Source: Leptidea sinapis
Lineage: Eukaryota > Arthropoda > Insecta > Lepidoptera > Pieridae
Direction: 5' to 3'
Length of the DNA stretch: 64,000 bases
Assembly: GCF_905404315.1 (NCBI RefSeq)
Contig: NC_066311.1
Coordinates: 6,386,001 to 6,450,000, forward strand
Shown here: in pieces, positions 53,207 through 63,237 of the stretch
Layout: every line of letters starts with the position of its first letter
Numbering within the stretch: position 1 is the first letter of the stretch
Program-made: the position numbers and the translations under genes
Notes under the pieces: model-generated
Databases searched by the model: none
What the model was told of the DNA's origin: nothing
Seen by the model: the letters and a program-made list of their open reading frames with translations, nothing else

Positions 53207-54075
53207 TATAATGATAATTCTGAAGTTTTTCAAATGTCTAGCAGCCTCGTAAATAAACGCGGGAAACGTTATATATCCGACTAAACCAATCGCAAGCAAA
53301 ATGTCTATTCGTAATTTTTTTGTATATTTTTGGTTTATTGGTACTTATAACTTTATGTTATAATATAAAAAGACGTGAATGAGAGAAAACGTTATTAAAT
53401 ATAAGTCAACCAAACTTATATTACTGTACATTCCGCTTAATTACAAGATTTAATTTGTGTCTTCATTTAAACAAACACCCCTTTATTCATAATGGTCCGC
53501 TAACTTAAAACAGCTGCGACAGAGTGTTATTTTTCATTCTCAGCTTAAGAGAAGATGATAGAGTGAGAATTAGCTACGCTTAAGTTATCAGACTATTATG
53601 AATAAGGGGGACAGTGTTTTGCAAACAAAAAGTAAGTAATGTAAGATGTTTTGTAAATAATGTGTCGCCTGTGTAATACAAAGTTCATCTCCATTCCACA
53701 TCCGCTCGTTTCGTGGCCTAACCGAAGTGCAAACAGCAAAGTACAAAAGCTTTTTCTTTGTAATGCTGCCAGTTCGAGTCAATTGGAGGAGAATTCACAA
53801 AAGCAACCAATTTCCGTTGCTTGCTATTCTGCACGTGAGTTGCAATTAACGATTTTACAAGTTCGTTAATTAAATGTGTGTGTATTCCTGAAACTACACG
53901 GACAACAATTACTTTTAGCATTCTATGGTGATTCGCGAATTCCCTTAGCGTATTATAAACAATCAAGTTAAATGCGGTTTGTACGTCTTGGCTTCAGATT
54001 TTAAAACTTCAATTCGAACCAAGTAATAGCGACTCCCGTCGGTTGTAGATGTAAATGAAAACAATTTGTTATTTT
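53207..54075. other. Unassigned AT-rich DNA
   Basis: Short frames on both strands at 53588-53966 have no recognised similarity. Confidence 0.4.
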
Positions 54076-54415
54076 TTAAAGTGATCACCCTCACTTCTGG
54101 GATTAGTTACACAAATAAAATTTATAAAAAAAATTTATAGGTTACTGGTTACAATTATAACTTTAAAAAATATAGCAAATTGTTTAGATTTGCAAGAGCG
54201 ACATCTGAAGTCAATTTCCTGGGGATGAGCAGGTTATCAACTGTAAAGTTGACCCTGTACATGCAGCCGCAACCTGAGAGTTGAACAAGACACATACAAG
54301 ATTTATCAACACTACGTCACTCGAAAAGTTAGTTCAGTGGAAGAGCACTCGCATGGAATGCGAGAGGTCGCGGATTCATGTCCCGCATCGTTCATAAATT
54401 TTGTTTTTATATTTT
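54076..54415 (+). repeat. Composite repeat G, copy 1
   Basis: AAGTGATCACCCTCACTTCT at the left, ATGAGCAGGTTATCAACTG and GCCGCAACCTGAGAGTTG in the middle, and a tRNA-like module at the right end. Shares all modules with 43034-43345 in a different arrangement. Confidence 0.6.
54323..54393 (+). tRNA. tRNA-like sequence, anticodon GGA, probable pseudogene inside repeat G
   Basis: 71 nt fold as a near-cloverleaf. Acceptor GAAAAGT/ATCGTTC has 5 of 7 pairs counting one G-T wobble. D stem GTTC/GAGC has loop AGTGGAA. Anticodon stem CTCGC/GCGAG is perfect with loop ATGGAAT (anticodon GGA). T stem GCGGA/CCCGC has 4 of 5 pairs with loop TTCATGT (B box degraded, consensus TTCGANT). GGA would read Ser, but there is no long variable arm, so this is not a standard serine tRNA. 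Presence within a dispersed repeat argues for a tRNA-derived SINE module. Confidence 0.45.
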
Positions 54416-55036
54416 AAAAGGTGTAAATTGTGTAGATCTTAAAATAGATATAAAGTATTTTTTATATTTTTGGATAAACTTGGGTTATTTTATAGAAAAG
54501 GGGGACAAACGAGCATAAGGATGGGTCACCTGAGGTGCACATACCGTTGCCGACTCTATAAACCGAATACACATTGGCAGGTGAGGTCGAGGATCGAATC
54601 GGTGGCCGCGTGGTGAGAGTTTTACCTAGGGCGCCACCTTGCGAGGCGTTTGGCTAAATGAAAGAATAACCTTAAATTTACTTTCGATCCTTACAAAATT
54701 ATGAGATTCTAGGTCTTAAAGTTTCAATTTGATCTTATTATTAAATAACATTGAACTTCACTAAAGTTATAAATTATGCATCTATTGCAGACCGTATTGT
54801 GTCTGACCAAAAATCGTTGCGTGCGCTTGCGCAACTGTGTCAATGTAAACAGCACCTGGCAAGCTTAGACAGCTGTCCAAGAAAGAGATTCTTAGTCCGT
54901 ATTGCTGTCTCACTCACTCAGGCAGGCGCGGGCTTGAGTCATTGAAATTCGAGATTAGCGATTAATAATAACTATGGCTTCTTTTGTTATGTTACCACAC
55001 GAAGCACAATTTAAATAACTTAGATAATATGTTATA
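54416..55036. other. Unassigned DNA
   Basis: 54490-54540 (GGGGGACAAACGAGCATAAGG, GGGTCACCTGAGG) resembles a decayed LINE B 3' terminus. The open frame 54751-54945 has no recognised similarity. Confidence 0.35.
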
Positions 55037-55383
55037 CTAGCTGACCCGGCAAACGTTGTTTTGCTATATAAAGTATAATTCACGCGATAGTTTTACAAGT
55101 AATAAAATATTGCCTATATTATAGCCTGTACATCATTTTGTTCTATTGTCAATAGTTTTTGCAGCGCACGCAAAAATAGGTTTTCGATTTTACACCTTGT
55201 GTTACAAAATAGCAATTTTATTACGGACCCCTAATTTTGAAAAAAAAAAACATAGCCTATAGCCTTCCTCGATAAATGGACTACCCAACACTGAAAGAAT
55301 CATTCAAATCGGACCAGTAGTACCAGAGATTAGCGCGTTCAAACAAACAAACAAACACTGCAGCTTTATAATATTAGTATAGA
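55037..55383 (-). mobile_element. Helitron-like element, right member of an inverted pair
   Basis: CTAG end at 55037-55040, TC start at 55383, flanked by A and T as expected. Reverse complement of 52865-53206 with only a few differences by eye (for example one extra A in a poly(A) run and GTTCAAA versus TTTGAAT). Confidence 0.85.
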
Positions 55384-55493
55384 TTATATCAGATGTATTT
55401 TAACTAATATTACTAGAGTTGATATAAAGATTATCCTTACGGTCTGTACACATTGAAACCGGCTGGTGGTCTATAAATATATAATATCTGGAC

Positions 55494-55815
55494 GACCGAG
55501 CCTTGCTCGGATTTTTAAGAATAAACAAAACTTCAACAAAAAAAAAACTAATAGGACATCTGGACTCGATCCGGAGTCTTCTACTTTCCGGATCACGCAA
55601 TATAGTGGCGAAATTTACCTTTGTATTCTAATATTATTGTAGCTGTTTCTCATTAAAACGCGAATAAAATTACATTTTTTTTTTAATTGAAACCTAGCTG
55701 GATTGATTTCTCGCCCCCGAAACTACCTGTATACTAAATTTCATTAAAATCTTTGGAGCCGTTTCCGAGATTCAAATTATATATATACAAGAATTGCTCG
55801 TTTAAAGGTATAAGA
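55494..55815 (-). mobile_element. Hel-2 element with damaged tRNA-like insert
   Basis: A|ATATCTGGACGAC to ATATAAGA|T. Terminal hairpin CCGAGC-CTT-GCTCGG intact. The tRNA-like module is mutated in the B box (GACTCGATCCGG on plus) and its A-box half is deleted. Confidence 0.65.
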
Positions 55816-56254
55816 TAAGTAATTACTTATTTGAAAATTTATTTATAATTATCTTATTAAATTATTAAGAAAAACTTACCCGTGCTAACACCGACTTCTT
55901 TGTCGACACTCGTGTACCCACTGATCTCCGGTAAGCCCTCACCGCATCTCCTCCTTCCACTTGTATCACCTATTTTTCGTGAACACGTTCTACCCCTAGT
56001 TCTGTACTTACCCACTTTACTAGAGGTAGAACTTCTAGAGATACATTTGAGGTGCCCATGAAAGAAAATACTCTCTTAAATAGCAGTATATTTGCAAACA
56101 ATTTTGCAGTTAATTTTTTATTCCAATGTAAATTTATTCTGCATGCGTCTTCTATATTCATTTAGTTTCATCGCCTTCGGGTGCAACTTGTTTACAAAAT
56201 AAGATCCTGTCATTGCTGGTCTGAACTTGGCTATTAATGAGTTTGTATTCTTAA
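55816..56254. other. Unassigned AT-rich DNA
   Basis: Nothing recognised. The short minus frame 55970-56161 is of unknown significance. Confidence 0.35.
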
Positions 56255-56667
56255 GGCGAAGGATAAGCAGAAAACATGCAAACAAGGTGTTTTTAGACAA
56301 GTTTTGTCGCGAAAATATAGCATTTGGAGCTATGAACACTACTGTATCCTGTTACACATACCCTTAGGTCTTATTTGTAGGTTGCTAGTGCTTGCTGTTG
56401 GTTATAGTAAACACTTCAGAGCTATTTTGAGCTACCACTTTTCTTATTCAAGAAAAGTTATTCTTATAGCTTGTATTTTTTTGTGTAGGTACATTTATTC
56501 AGATAAGTAATCAATAATGAGGATTGTTAGCATATAAACTGTTTGCGCCTGTTAAAATGTAACGTTTTCCACGCAAAAAAATTTGAAAATATTGTCTTTG
56601 TTACATAGATGGCGGGCCGACAGCTGTATACTCATATCGCTCAAGGTCGCTGTCATTAAGTGTCGCC
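56255..56667 (+). mobile_element. MITE D: piggyBac-like element, second copy
   Basis: Left flank TTAA at 56251-56254, element GGCGAAGG...GTGTCGCC, right flank TTGT (one TTAA copy mutated). 413 bp, collinear with the reverse complement of 2294-2741. Contains GACAAGTTTTGTCGCG and CATTTGGAGCTATGAACAC, which give the recurrent chance peptide MFIAPNA.FS in antisense. Confidence 0.75.
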
Positions 56668-56714
56668 TTGTTTTTATTAGTAGAATAATATCTCATGTAA
56701 AATATTATACATAA

Positions 56715-56871
56715 CTAATTGACCCAGCAAACGTTGTATTGCCATCATAGTTAACAACTGTAGTTAATCTTTTTACACATTTAATTCAAGACCACTATTA
56801 TCCAAATCGGTCCAGCCGTACTTGAGTTTTAGCGAGACTAACGAACAGCAATTCATTTTTATATATATAGA
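56715..56871 (-). mobile_element. Hel-1 element with large internal deletion
   Basis: CTAATTGACCCAGC end at 56715 (CTAA here reads TTAG on minus) and TATATATAGA end at 56871. Only ~157 bp remain, mostly the two termini. Confidence 0.7.
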
Positions 56872-57139
56872 TATGTTTGAAATTAATAGCAGCGCTTTGA
56901 ACCCTGCTGTATTTACGACAATGGATGAAACATTTAACATTGTTTATATGACCCGGCGTACTTGTTGATTTTGTTGGTTTCTTGAGCGGTCACGTTGGTT
57001 ATAGTTAAATAATTATAAAGCCTCATTCAATCCACAACTCTTTTACACAATTGTTATTAGTTGTATTAAAAGGTAACTTAAAATTCTAACTGTTTCGTGT
57101 TAGTAAGATTAGTTGCTTATGCTTCAATTTCCATGAATT
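56872..57139. other. Unassigned spacer
   Basis: Nothing recognised. Confidence 0.3.
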
Positions 57140-57260
57140 GTGGATCTCGTTGGAGTGAAGGCCTCCTCCAGTTTTTTCCATAGTATTCTATTTTTGCTTT
57201 TATGCATCCAGTATTTTCCTGCCATCTCTATTATGTCGTCTGCCGACTCTTCGTTCGCCA
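57140..57260 (-). mobile_element. Possible RTE-like LINE scrap
   Basis: GTTGGAGTGAAGGCCTCCTC then CTGCCGACTCTTCGTTCGCC recall antisense reverse-transcriptase sequence of lepidopteran RTE-like LINEs. Too short to be sure. Confidence 0.35.
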
Positions 57261-57667
57261 AATGTTAGCCTATTCGATCTTGTGGTTAGAATTGGTTATA
57301 ATTACACGCTTTAGTCCTATTTACTAAGTGATTGATACTCTATCTAACAAACCTTGGAGGTTTTATTCGCTATGAAAAATTACATACCATAAAAGGGCAA
57401 ACCTTATAGATAACAGACGTACAAAATCCATATACTTATTATTTCAGACTTTCGATCTATCAAACAATGATTCGTTTAATTCATTAAACTACATTGAATC
57501 ACTTGTTCTTGCAACTGAAGTAGCGGCAGATGTTGTTAATTTACTTCAATTAACTGCTGTTCTTGAATGAGACTCGCATGACTGTTCCTATAGTCTGGAT
57601 ATTACGGTCTTGTTTTTGCAACACCTTGGTAATCAGAAGATAGTTGCCGGTGCAGCTTAAAAAATAA
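57261..57667. other. Unassigned AT-rich DNA
   Basis: Nothing recognised. Confidence 0.35.
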
Positions 57668-57980
57668 TAATATATATTTCTTTATTGAGGCAACAGAGGC
57701 CCATATTTTGTTAGTTAGGCTGAAAAAAACTACTGATTTGCTTAATATAATTCATAATAGGGTCTGTAATATCTTCGGAAGCAATCTGAGACAGTGTGTT
57801 TACCGGACAAGATATTGAATGAATTACTGCAATATTGGCGAATCCAGTTTTTTCGCTATCATATTCAGGAACTGTTTGAGCTCGAACGCAACCTTGCCAG
57901 GACGGATGACGTCCTTTTCCTTATGATGGAATAGAAATCATCCGTCCGTGCTTCAGCAAACATGACTGACGCTTTCAAAA
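57668..57980 (-). pseudogene. Non-LTR retrotransposon 3' end
   Basis: The minus strand from about 57968 reads ARTDDFYSIIRKRTSSVLAR, then LRSSSNS and after a frameshift FLNMIAKKLDSPILQ-stop. The lRkR.aSl..RvR.S.NsiL..ia.r.DsPi pattern is the end of a LINE reverse transcriptase. A 3' UTR with AATAAAG follows at about 57680. Confidence 0.6.
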
Positions 57981-58253
57981 CCGCGGCAAGCCCAATATAT
58001 ACCCTGAAAATATTGGTATACTATATTATATATAGTTATATTATATTATTGAAAGTGATCGTGCTTTTTTAAACGTGCATGTAGATATCCAGCCTTCCGC
58101 GGAAGGAAATTTGTTCAACATCTTGATTGTACATTACAAAACATTGGACAGCGTGTTAGATGAATCTTGAAACACCATGTCAGGAAGCACATTCCACAGT
58201 TTGCTTGTAAGTGTAAGAAAATTCCTTATCCAAATGCTGTGAGCTTTGTTGAC
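57981..58253. other. Unassigned spacer
   Basis: Nothing recognised. Confidence 0.3.
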
Positions 58254-58371
58254 TGTGAATTCCGTTATAATTTGTTTTTGATCGATTCGACACGTGTTTC
58301 GTATTTACACGAGGCATCCTTAGGAGATGTTGACTCACCGAATTCTGGCACGAGACTGTCGCGATAGCTCA
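58254..58371 (+). mobile_element. MITE H fragment
   Basis: GAATTCCG, TTCGACACGTGTTTCG, ACACGAGGCATCCTTAGG, CTGGCACGAGACTGTCG: the left arm and interior of the family with about 15% differences by eye. No right arm. Confidence 0.65.
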
Positions 58372-58383
58372 CAGTATTTGGAT

Positions 58384-58667
58384 AATTATGGTTTGAGAAG
58401 ATGTCCACTGCTGGACAAAGGCCTCCCTCAAAGATCTTCACGACGATCGGTTCTGCGCTGTCCGTCGAACTGTGTGTATGTATGTACCTGCCCGTTGCCA
58501 CTTCAGTTTCGCAATCATTTGGACTATGTCAGTAACTTTGGTTCACCTACGGATCTCCATTGCTCTCTGAGCGACCATGAGCTTTCTCATCGGGCCCATA
58601 GTTAGCGACCATGCCTTCGTACCATAAGTCATCACTGGCAACACCTTCGTCTTCAGAGACTTTGGTA
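58384..58667 (-). pseudogene. RTE-like LINE reverse transcriptase fragment
   Basis: The plus strand shows the antisense phrases ATGTCCACTGCTGGACAAAG, GCCACTTCAGTTTCGCAATC, CATTGCTCTCTGAGCGACCA, GAGCTTTCTCATCGGGCCCA and AAGTCATCACTGGCAACACC. These encode on the minus strand the VMTYG and LIRKLMVAQRAMERAMLGVS-type stretch, KWQWAGH and GGLCPAVD motifs of RTE-like elements (recalled pattern). Large internal deletions bring separated segments together. Confidence 0.6.
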
Positions 58668-59039
58668 TTTGGGATCATTAAATCGACAAATATATTTTTA
58701 TTTTACCTAAAAGTACTTCTGATGCCGTTTTTTTTAAAGACATCTGACCGGTTTCAATGGACTAGACCTATCGCTTACCATCACGTCAAACCTCTCATTC
58801 TTTCTTATGATGGATACATTTATTCGGACAATACATTAATATTGAATTACACATAATATTGTTCGATTCAAATATAATCATTTATGCGTTAAATTTCATG
58901 CAAATGCAATCTACTAATAATTTAATGACGATATTTGTACGTGGAAATACTAATTTCCTAACTATGTGCCAACATGTTTTGATAAATTGATTGCCTTTAT
59001 GACCAAGGACAATGATATCATATAAACAGGATTACGGAG
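58668..59039. other. Unassigned AT-rich DNA
   Basis: Nothing recognised. Confidence 0.35.
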
Positions 59040-59190
59040 TACGGGACACCATGGGACCGCCACTATAGACTGATGACCTGATGAAGGTAGGGGGGAACCA
59101 ATGGATATAGACTGACCAATATCAGTTGTTGTGGAAGACTTTGAGAGAGGGTTATGTTCATCAGTGGAAGTGTTTGATCATATTATTGTA
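59040..59190 (+). pseudogene. LINE reverse transcriptase C-terminal scrap
   Basis: The plus strand reads DDLMKVGGNQWI-stop-TDQYQ then LLWKTLREGYVHQWKC. DDL.KvaG..W...aqdR..W..l.EaYv.qW is the C-terminal end of a LINE protein (RTE-like; recalled). One in-frame stop. Confidence 0.6.
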
Positions 59191-60218
59191 TCCAAAGCAA
59201 CACAAAATCACACTTTTATAAGGCTTTCTACATATTTTGTTTTGTTTGGAATTATTTTGACTGTTAAAATTCGTATATAAATAATATTGTGATATTAGTA
59301 ATTAATAATAATGAAAGTGGACGAAGCGAAACAAGTATGTAAGGGTACTATTAAATGTAACAGAAATACTTTACAATGTAGAATTAACATTAGCAGCTCT
59401 ACACAAACAATGCAGATTAGTCTGTAAATGCTTCACATTAGAATACAAAATAGGGTGCGCTAACTTGTTGATAAACAATTCATTTAGTGTCGTTGTGCTT
59501 TTGTTGTAGACTGTGTATGTACTTATTGGCACAATGATAGAGATGTTATTGGTTGAAAAGTTATTTCAATTTGATTGGCAAGTCCCATGACAATATACAT
59601 ATTATTGTCAATTGAAAATAAGGGATCTCTTTCGATATTAAAATCAAAATTAGGTGAAAAAATAAACATTTCAATTCTAATAAATTACAGTGTATTTGAG
59701 ACATAAAAGGTAAATATTCACAAAATTTCGTGAAAAAAAAAATTACTTTTGGAAAAGATAAAAATAAAAAACCAACAACTTGGTTTTTTGAATTTTTTGT
59801 TATGTGAAAAAATTCTAGATCTTTTTATTACCTACAACTTTGCGGTTTGACTTTTTTCCATAGGACTTGCAGTTTTGCCGGAAATCGAGATAAACCGTTT
59901 TTTACTTTAAAACACCCCCCCTTTTCTACTTCCCAACCTCAGATCGCTCGTAATTTATTTTGCTTTCATTTTTGTTATAATCTCTTCCGTTTCTAATGTG
60001 TCCTACTATTTTTTTTTTTCAGTAATTATGATTTTCAAAGGCTTCAGCCATTGATATACAAAATGCCTTCAATAGCTTCAGCACTGGTTTATGTAACTTC
60101 TTGCAGGGATGAATCTTAATGGTAATGATGATAATTGTTACAATTAAATTGGAGATTTATTGTCATAATTTGTCTTGTTTGTGTATGCAGAAAATACTAT
60201 TTATCAATCGAAATTAAA
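59191..60218. other. Unassigned AT-rich DNA
   Basis: Several poly(A)/poly(T) runs (59730-59780, 60011-60020). No gene recognised. Confidence 0.4.
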
Positions 60219-60405
60219 TTTGTGAAAATTTATTGAAGTAGGCGTTACTTTGCGGAAATCCGTAACTATCCAAATGATTTGAGTTTTCTTTAGTGTTAAT
60301 TCCGCCAATATTTATCTTTAAACTCGACACGTGTTTCGCCTCTACACGAGGCATCCTCAGGACGTGTTGACTCGCCAAAATCTGGCACGAGACTCAAGTC
60401 TCGTT
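60219..60405 (+). mobile_element. MITE H, left part only, plus shared left flank
   Basis: 60219-60270 (GAAAATTTATTGAAGTAGGC, ACTTTGCGGAAATCC) equals the left flank of the copy at 5868. From 60271 the left arm and core follow to the GGCACGAGACTCAAGTCTCG hairpin. The right arm is missing. Confidence 0.7.
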
Positions 60406-60572
60406 TTTGTTTTCTCATTTGGATAATAAAATTTGTGTCGGTCAAAGAAAAAATATGTCGATCTCGTTATGCTTTATTGGTTTAAGTAGATTAGGATTTA
60501 ATTTATGCGTTGATTCTTCACATTATTTTGTCTGCTTCATTTATCATTTTTGTTTGTGTAATGAAACACACG
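60406..60572. other. Unassigned spacer
   Basis: Nothing recognised. Confidence 0.3.
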
Positions 60573-61124
60573 CTAAGTGACCCGACAGACCTTGTTCTGT
60601 ACATAATAATTAAAATAATGTTTTTATATGAATTTATCAATAATATATCAATATCCGGACGACTAGATTTTTAAGAATGTACAAAACTTGAACAAAAAAA
60701 AAAACTAATAGGACATCTGGATTCGAACCGGGGTCTTCTGCTTTCCGGATCACCCAATGTCCCATCTGAGTTATATTAGTCTTGTATATAGTGGCGAAAT
60801 TCACCTTTGTATTCTAATGTTATTGTAGCTGTTTCTCATTCAAACATGGATAAAACCATTTTTTTTAAATTGAAACCTAGCTAGATCGATTTATCACCCC
60901 CGAAATCCCCTGCATACTTAATTTTATGAAAATCGTTGGAGCCGTTTCCGAGATTCAGATTATATACGAGCAATTCTTGTACATATATATATAAAGATAA
61001 AACCATTTTTTTTAAATTGAAACCTAGCTAGATTGATTTATCACCCCCGAAATCCCCTGCATACTTAATTTTATGAAAATCGTTGGAGCCGTTTCCGAGA
61101 TTCAGATTATATACGAGCAATTCT

Positions 61125-61162
<38 letters not shown>

Positions 61163-61485
61163 AGAATTGCTCGTTTAAAGATATAAGATAACATCAAAAA
61201 TTACTTCGTAAAAATGCACCCTGCTGTCGTAATGAAATTGTTTCACAGCAGAACTGTCAAACCGTGCGTCAGCAAATTCTCTCATTGAAATTATGTATGG
61301 ACACATCAAAGGAAAAACAAATTTGTTGTTTTTATTGAATTTAGCATCATTTTACTATTTATTCACCTGTTAAACCTTCCCTGGGCTTCCACAATTAATT
61401 TAAGACACAAATTAGCAAAATCGGTCCAGCCGTTCTCGAGTTTTAGCGAGACTAACGAACAGCAATTCATTTTTATATATATAGA
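60573..61485 (-). mobile_element. Hel-1 element interrupted by a Hel-2 element
   Basis: CTAAGTGACCCGACAGAC end at 60573 and TATATATAGA end at 61485. The element is broken exactly between AATATATCA (60650) and TAACATCAAAAAT (61189); the uninterrupted sequence AATATATCATAACATC is present at 4038-4053 in another copy. The total without the insert is about 375 bp. Confidence 0.8.
60651..61188 (-). mobile_element. Hel-2 element, internally duplicated, nested in Hel-1
   Basis: Inserted between A and T of the host element with no target duplication, as Helitrons do. Internally, about 135 bp (ATAAAACCATTTTTTTTAAA to TATATACGAGCAATTCTTG) occur twice (about 60853-60984 and 60996-61130). An inverted TATATACGAGCAATTCTTGTA creates a palindrome at the joint. 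The tRNA-like module at 60717-60782 (minus) has B box GGTTCGAATCC intact. The terminal hairpin is deleted (GGACGACTAGATTTTT). Confidence 0.75.
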
Positions 61486-61586
61486 TGTATTAATTACTAT
61501 AAAACCAATGACGTCTATCGGACTTAAAATTAAGCAAATATTTCACTCCTTTTGAGCCACAATGGTTTTACTGAAATTATTTATTT
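61486..61586. other. Unassigned spacer
   Basis: Nothing recognised. Confidence 0.3.
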
Positions 61587-62014
61587 TGTTCAAAAATGAT
61601 TTACCTACTTACAAATCGGAATCTACCACCCAATCGTAAGAGAAAACCCGCAGATCTGAGAATAACGTATCGGAACTTTTAGCTTGGGTAACCCACCAGT
61701 GGGAGGCTCCTCTGCACAGGATGCCGGCTACATTATGGGTACCACAACGGCGCGTATTTCTGCCGTGAAGCAGTAATGTGTAAGCATTAGGTACTGTGTT
61801 TCGGACTGAAGGGCGCCGTAGCTAGTGAAATTACTGTGCAAATGAGACTTAACATCTTACGTCTCAAGGTGACGAGCGTAGTTGTAGTGCCGCTCAGAAT
61901 TTATGGGAGTTTTCAAGAATCCTGAGCGGCACTGCATTGTAATGGGCGTGGCGTATCAATTACCATCAGCTGAACGTCATGCTCGTCTCGTCCCTTATTT
62001 TCATTAAAAAAAAA
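61587..62014 (+). mobile_element. SINE A with extra 5' module
   Basis: 61587-61694 repeats the module at 47443-47551 (AATCTACCACCCAATCGTAA, GAATAACGTATCGGAAC, TGGGTAACCCA). 61695-62014 is a full SINE A from CCAGTGGGAGGCTCC to poly(A), with hairpin arms at about 61890-61930. Confidence 0.85.
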
Positions 62015-62395
62015 CCAATTCAAGCAAGCGCCAGGTCAGGAAAAATGTTCCGACCGGTAATCAAATCTTCAAACTCGAAAGGTCGGCTTTACTAACTAAC
62101 AGGCTTCGTCGGTCCAAACACAGCAGAGATCGTATCACGAATAGCCAAACACCGGCCGTACTGTATCTCGAAGTAAGCGATATAAAATTCAAAGCAAGAC
62201 GCGAGTTTAAGGAGGTCTCAGATGATATCGCGGAGATTTATTATAGCTAGTACCGCTAGCCTTCTGAGAGGTAACCAGTTTGTATTCTGCAGGTTGGTAC
62301 ACTTATGTAGTGTACGTTGTGTCCGTACCGTGTGATAATATTACAAGAATGCATATCTCTTGCAGTTTTGACGGTTGTTTGAAATGTTCGGTTAA
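62015..62395. other. Unassigned DNA
   Basis: 62060-62220 is somewhat GC-richer; no motif recognised. Confidence 0.35.
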
Positions 62396-62597
62396 GGCGA
62401 AGGGTAGGCAGAAAACACGCAAACATGGCGTTTTTAGACAAGTTTATTGGTGGAAATACAGCATTTGGAGCTATGAACACTATTTTATCATAGTTTTACG
62501 ATTTCCACGCAAGAATTTTGAATATGTTGGCTTTGTCACATGGATCGCGGGCCGGCAGCCGTGAACTCATATCGCTCAAGGTCGCTAGTATTTAGTT
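62396..62597 (+). mobile_element. MITE D, internally deleted third copy
   Basis: Left TTAA at 62392-62395 then GGCGAAGGGTAGGCAG; right part GTGAACTCATATCGCTCAAGG. About 200 bp of the centre and the right GTCGCC end are missing. Confidence 0.7.
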
Positions 62598-62671
62598 TCA
62601 CCACACACCAGATATCCGCGGCTTTCCTGTATAGATCAATTTTATGCTGTGTGTACACTTTTTTTTTTACA

Positions 62672-62791
62672 TAAATACCTTCAAAAAAAGCGCGTACACC
62701 TTCCTTAAAGGTCGGCGTGTGTGGGCGGCGGTGATCACTTAATTTCAGGTGACCTGTACGCTCGTTTGTCCTCTTTTTTCCATAAAAAAAA
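62672..62791 (+). mobile_element. LINE B 3' terminus, very short
   Basis: AATACCTTCAAAAAAAGCGC, GTACACCTTCCTTAAAGG, GTGATCACTTAATTTCAGG, then a poly(A) tract at 62783-62791. Only the last ~115 bp of the element. Plus orientation. Confidence 0.75.
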
Positions 62792-62793
62792 GG

Positions 62794-63064
62794 CAAGCAA
62801 TACGTTCAGCTGAGGGTAATTGATACGCCCTGCCCATTACAATGTAGTTCCGCTCAGGATTCTTGAGAAACCCAAAAATTCTGAGTTGCGCTCGTCACCT
62901 TGAGACATAGGATTTTAGGTCTGATTTGCTCAGTAATTTCAATAGCTAAGGCCCCCCTCAGACTGAAACAATAATGTTTACACATTACTGCTTCACGGCA
63001 GAAATAGGCGTGGTTGTGTTACCCATAATCTTGCCGGCATCCTGTGCAAAGGAGCCTCACACTG
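62794..63064 (-). mobile_element. SINE A without its poly(A) tail
   Basis: CAAGCAATACGTTCAGCTGA to CTCACACTG. The tail side abuts the LINE B poly(A), so the junction replaces the SINE's own 3' end. Several differences from other copies (GCGTGGTTGTG, AAGGCCCCCC). Confidence 0.8.
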
Positions 63065-63237
63065 TCGTAGTCACGATTTACGGGGGCGATTCATGTGTCA
63101 ACTAACAGTCGAGATGAAGCGCGTATTTTTTGTCGACAAAAAATTCTGTCGGTCTGAGGACGCTGCGATGCGCGAACTTAAAGATAATCCTTTAATTATT
63201 ATTTTCTTCTCATATTTTATAGTACGGAATAGGTTTC
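63065..63237. other. Unassigned spacer
   Basis: Nothing recognised. Confidence 0.3.
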
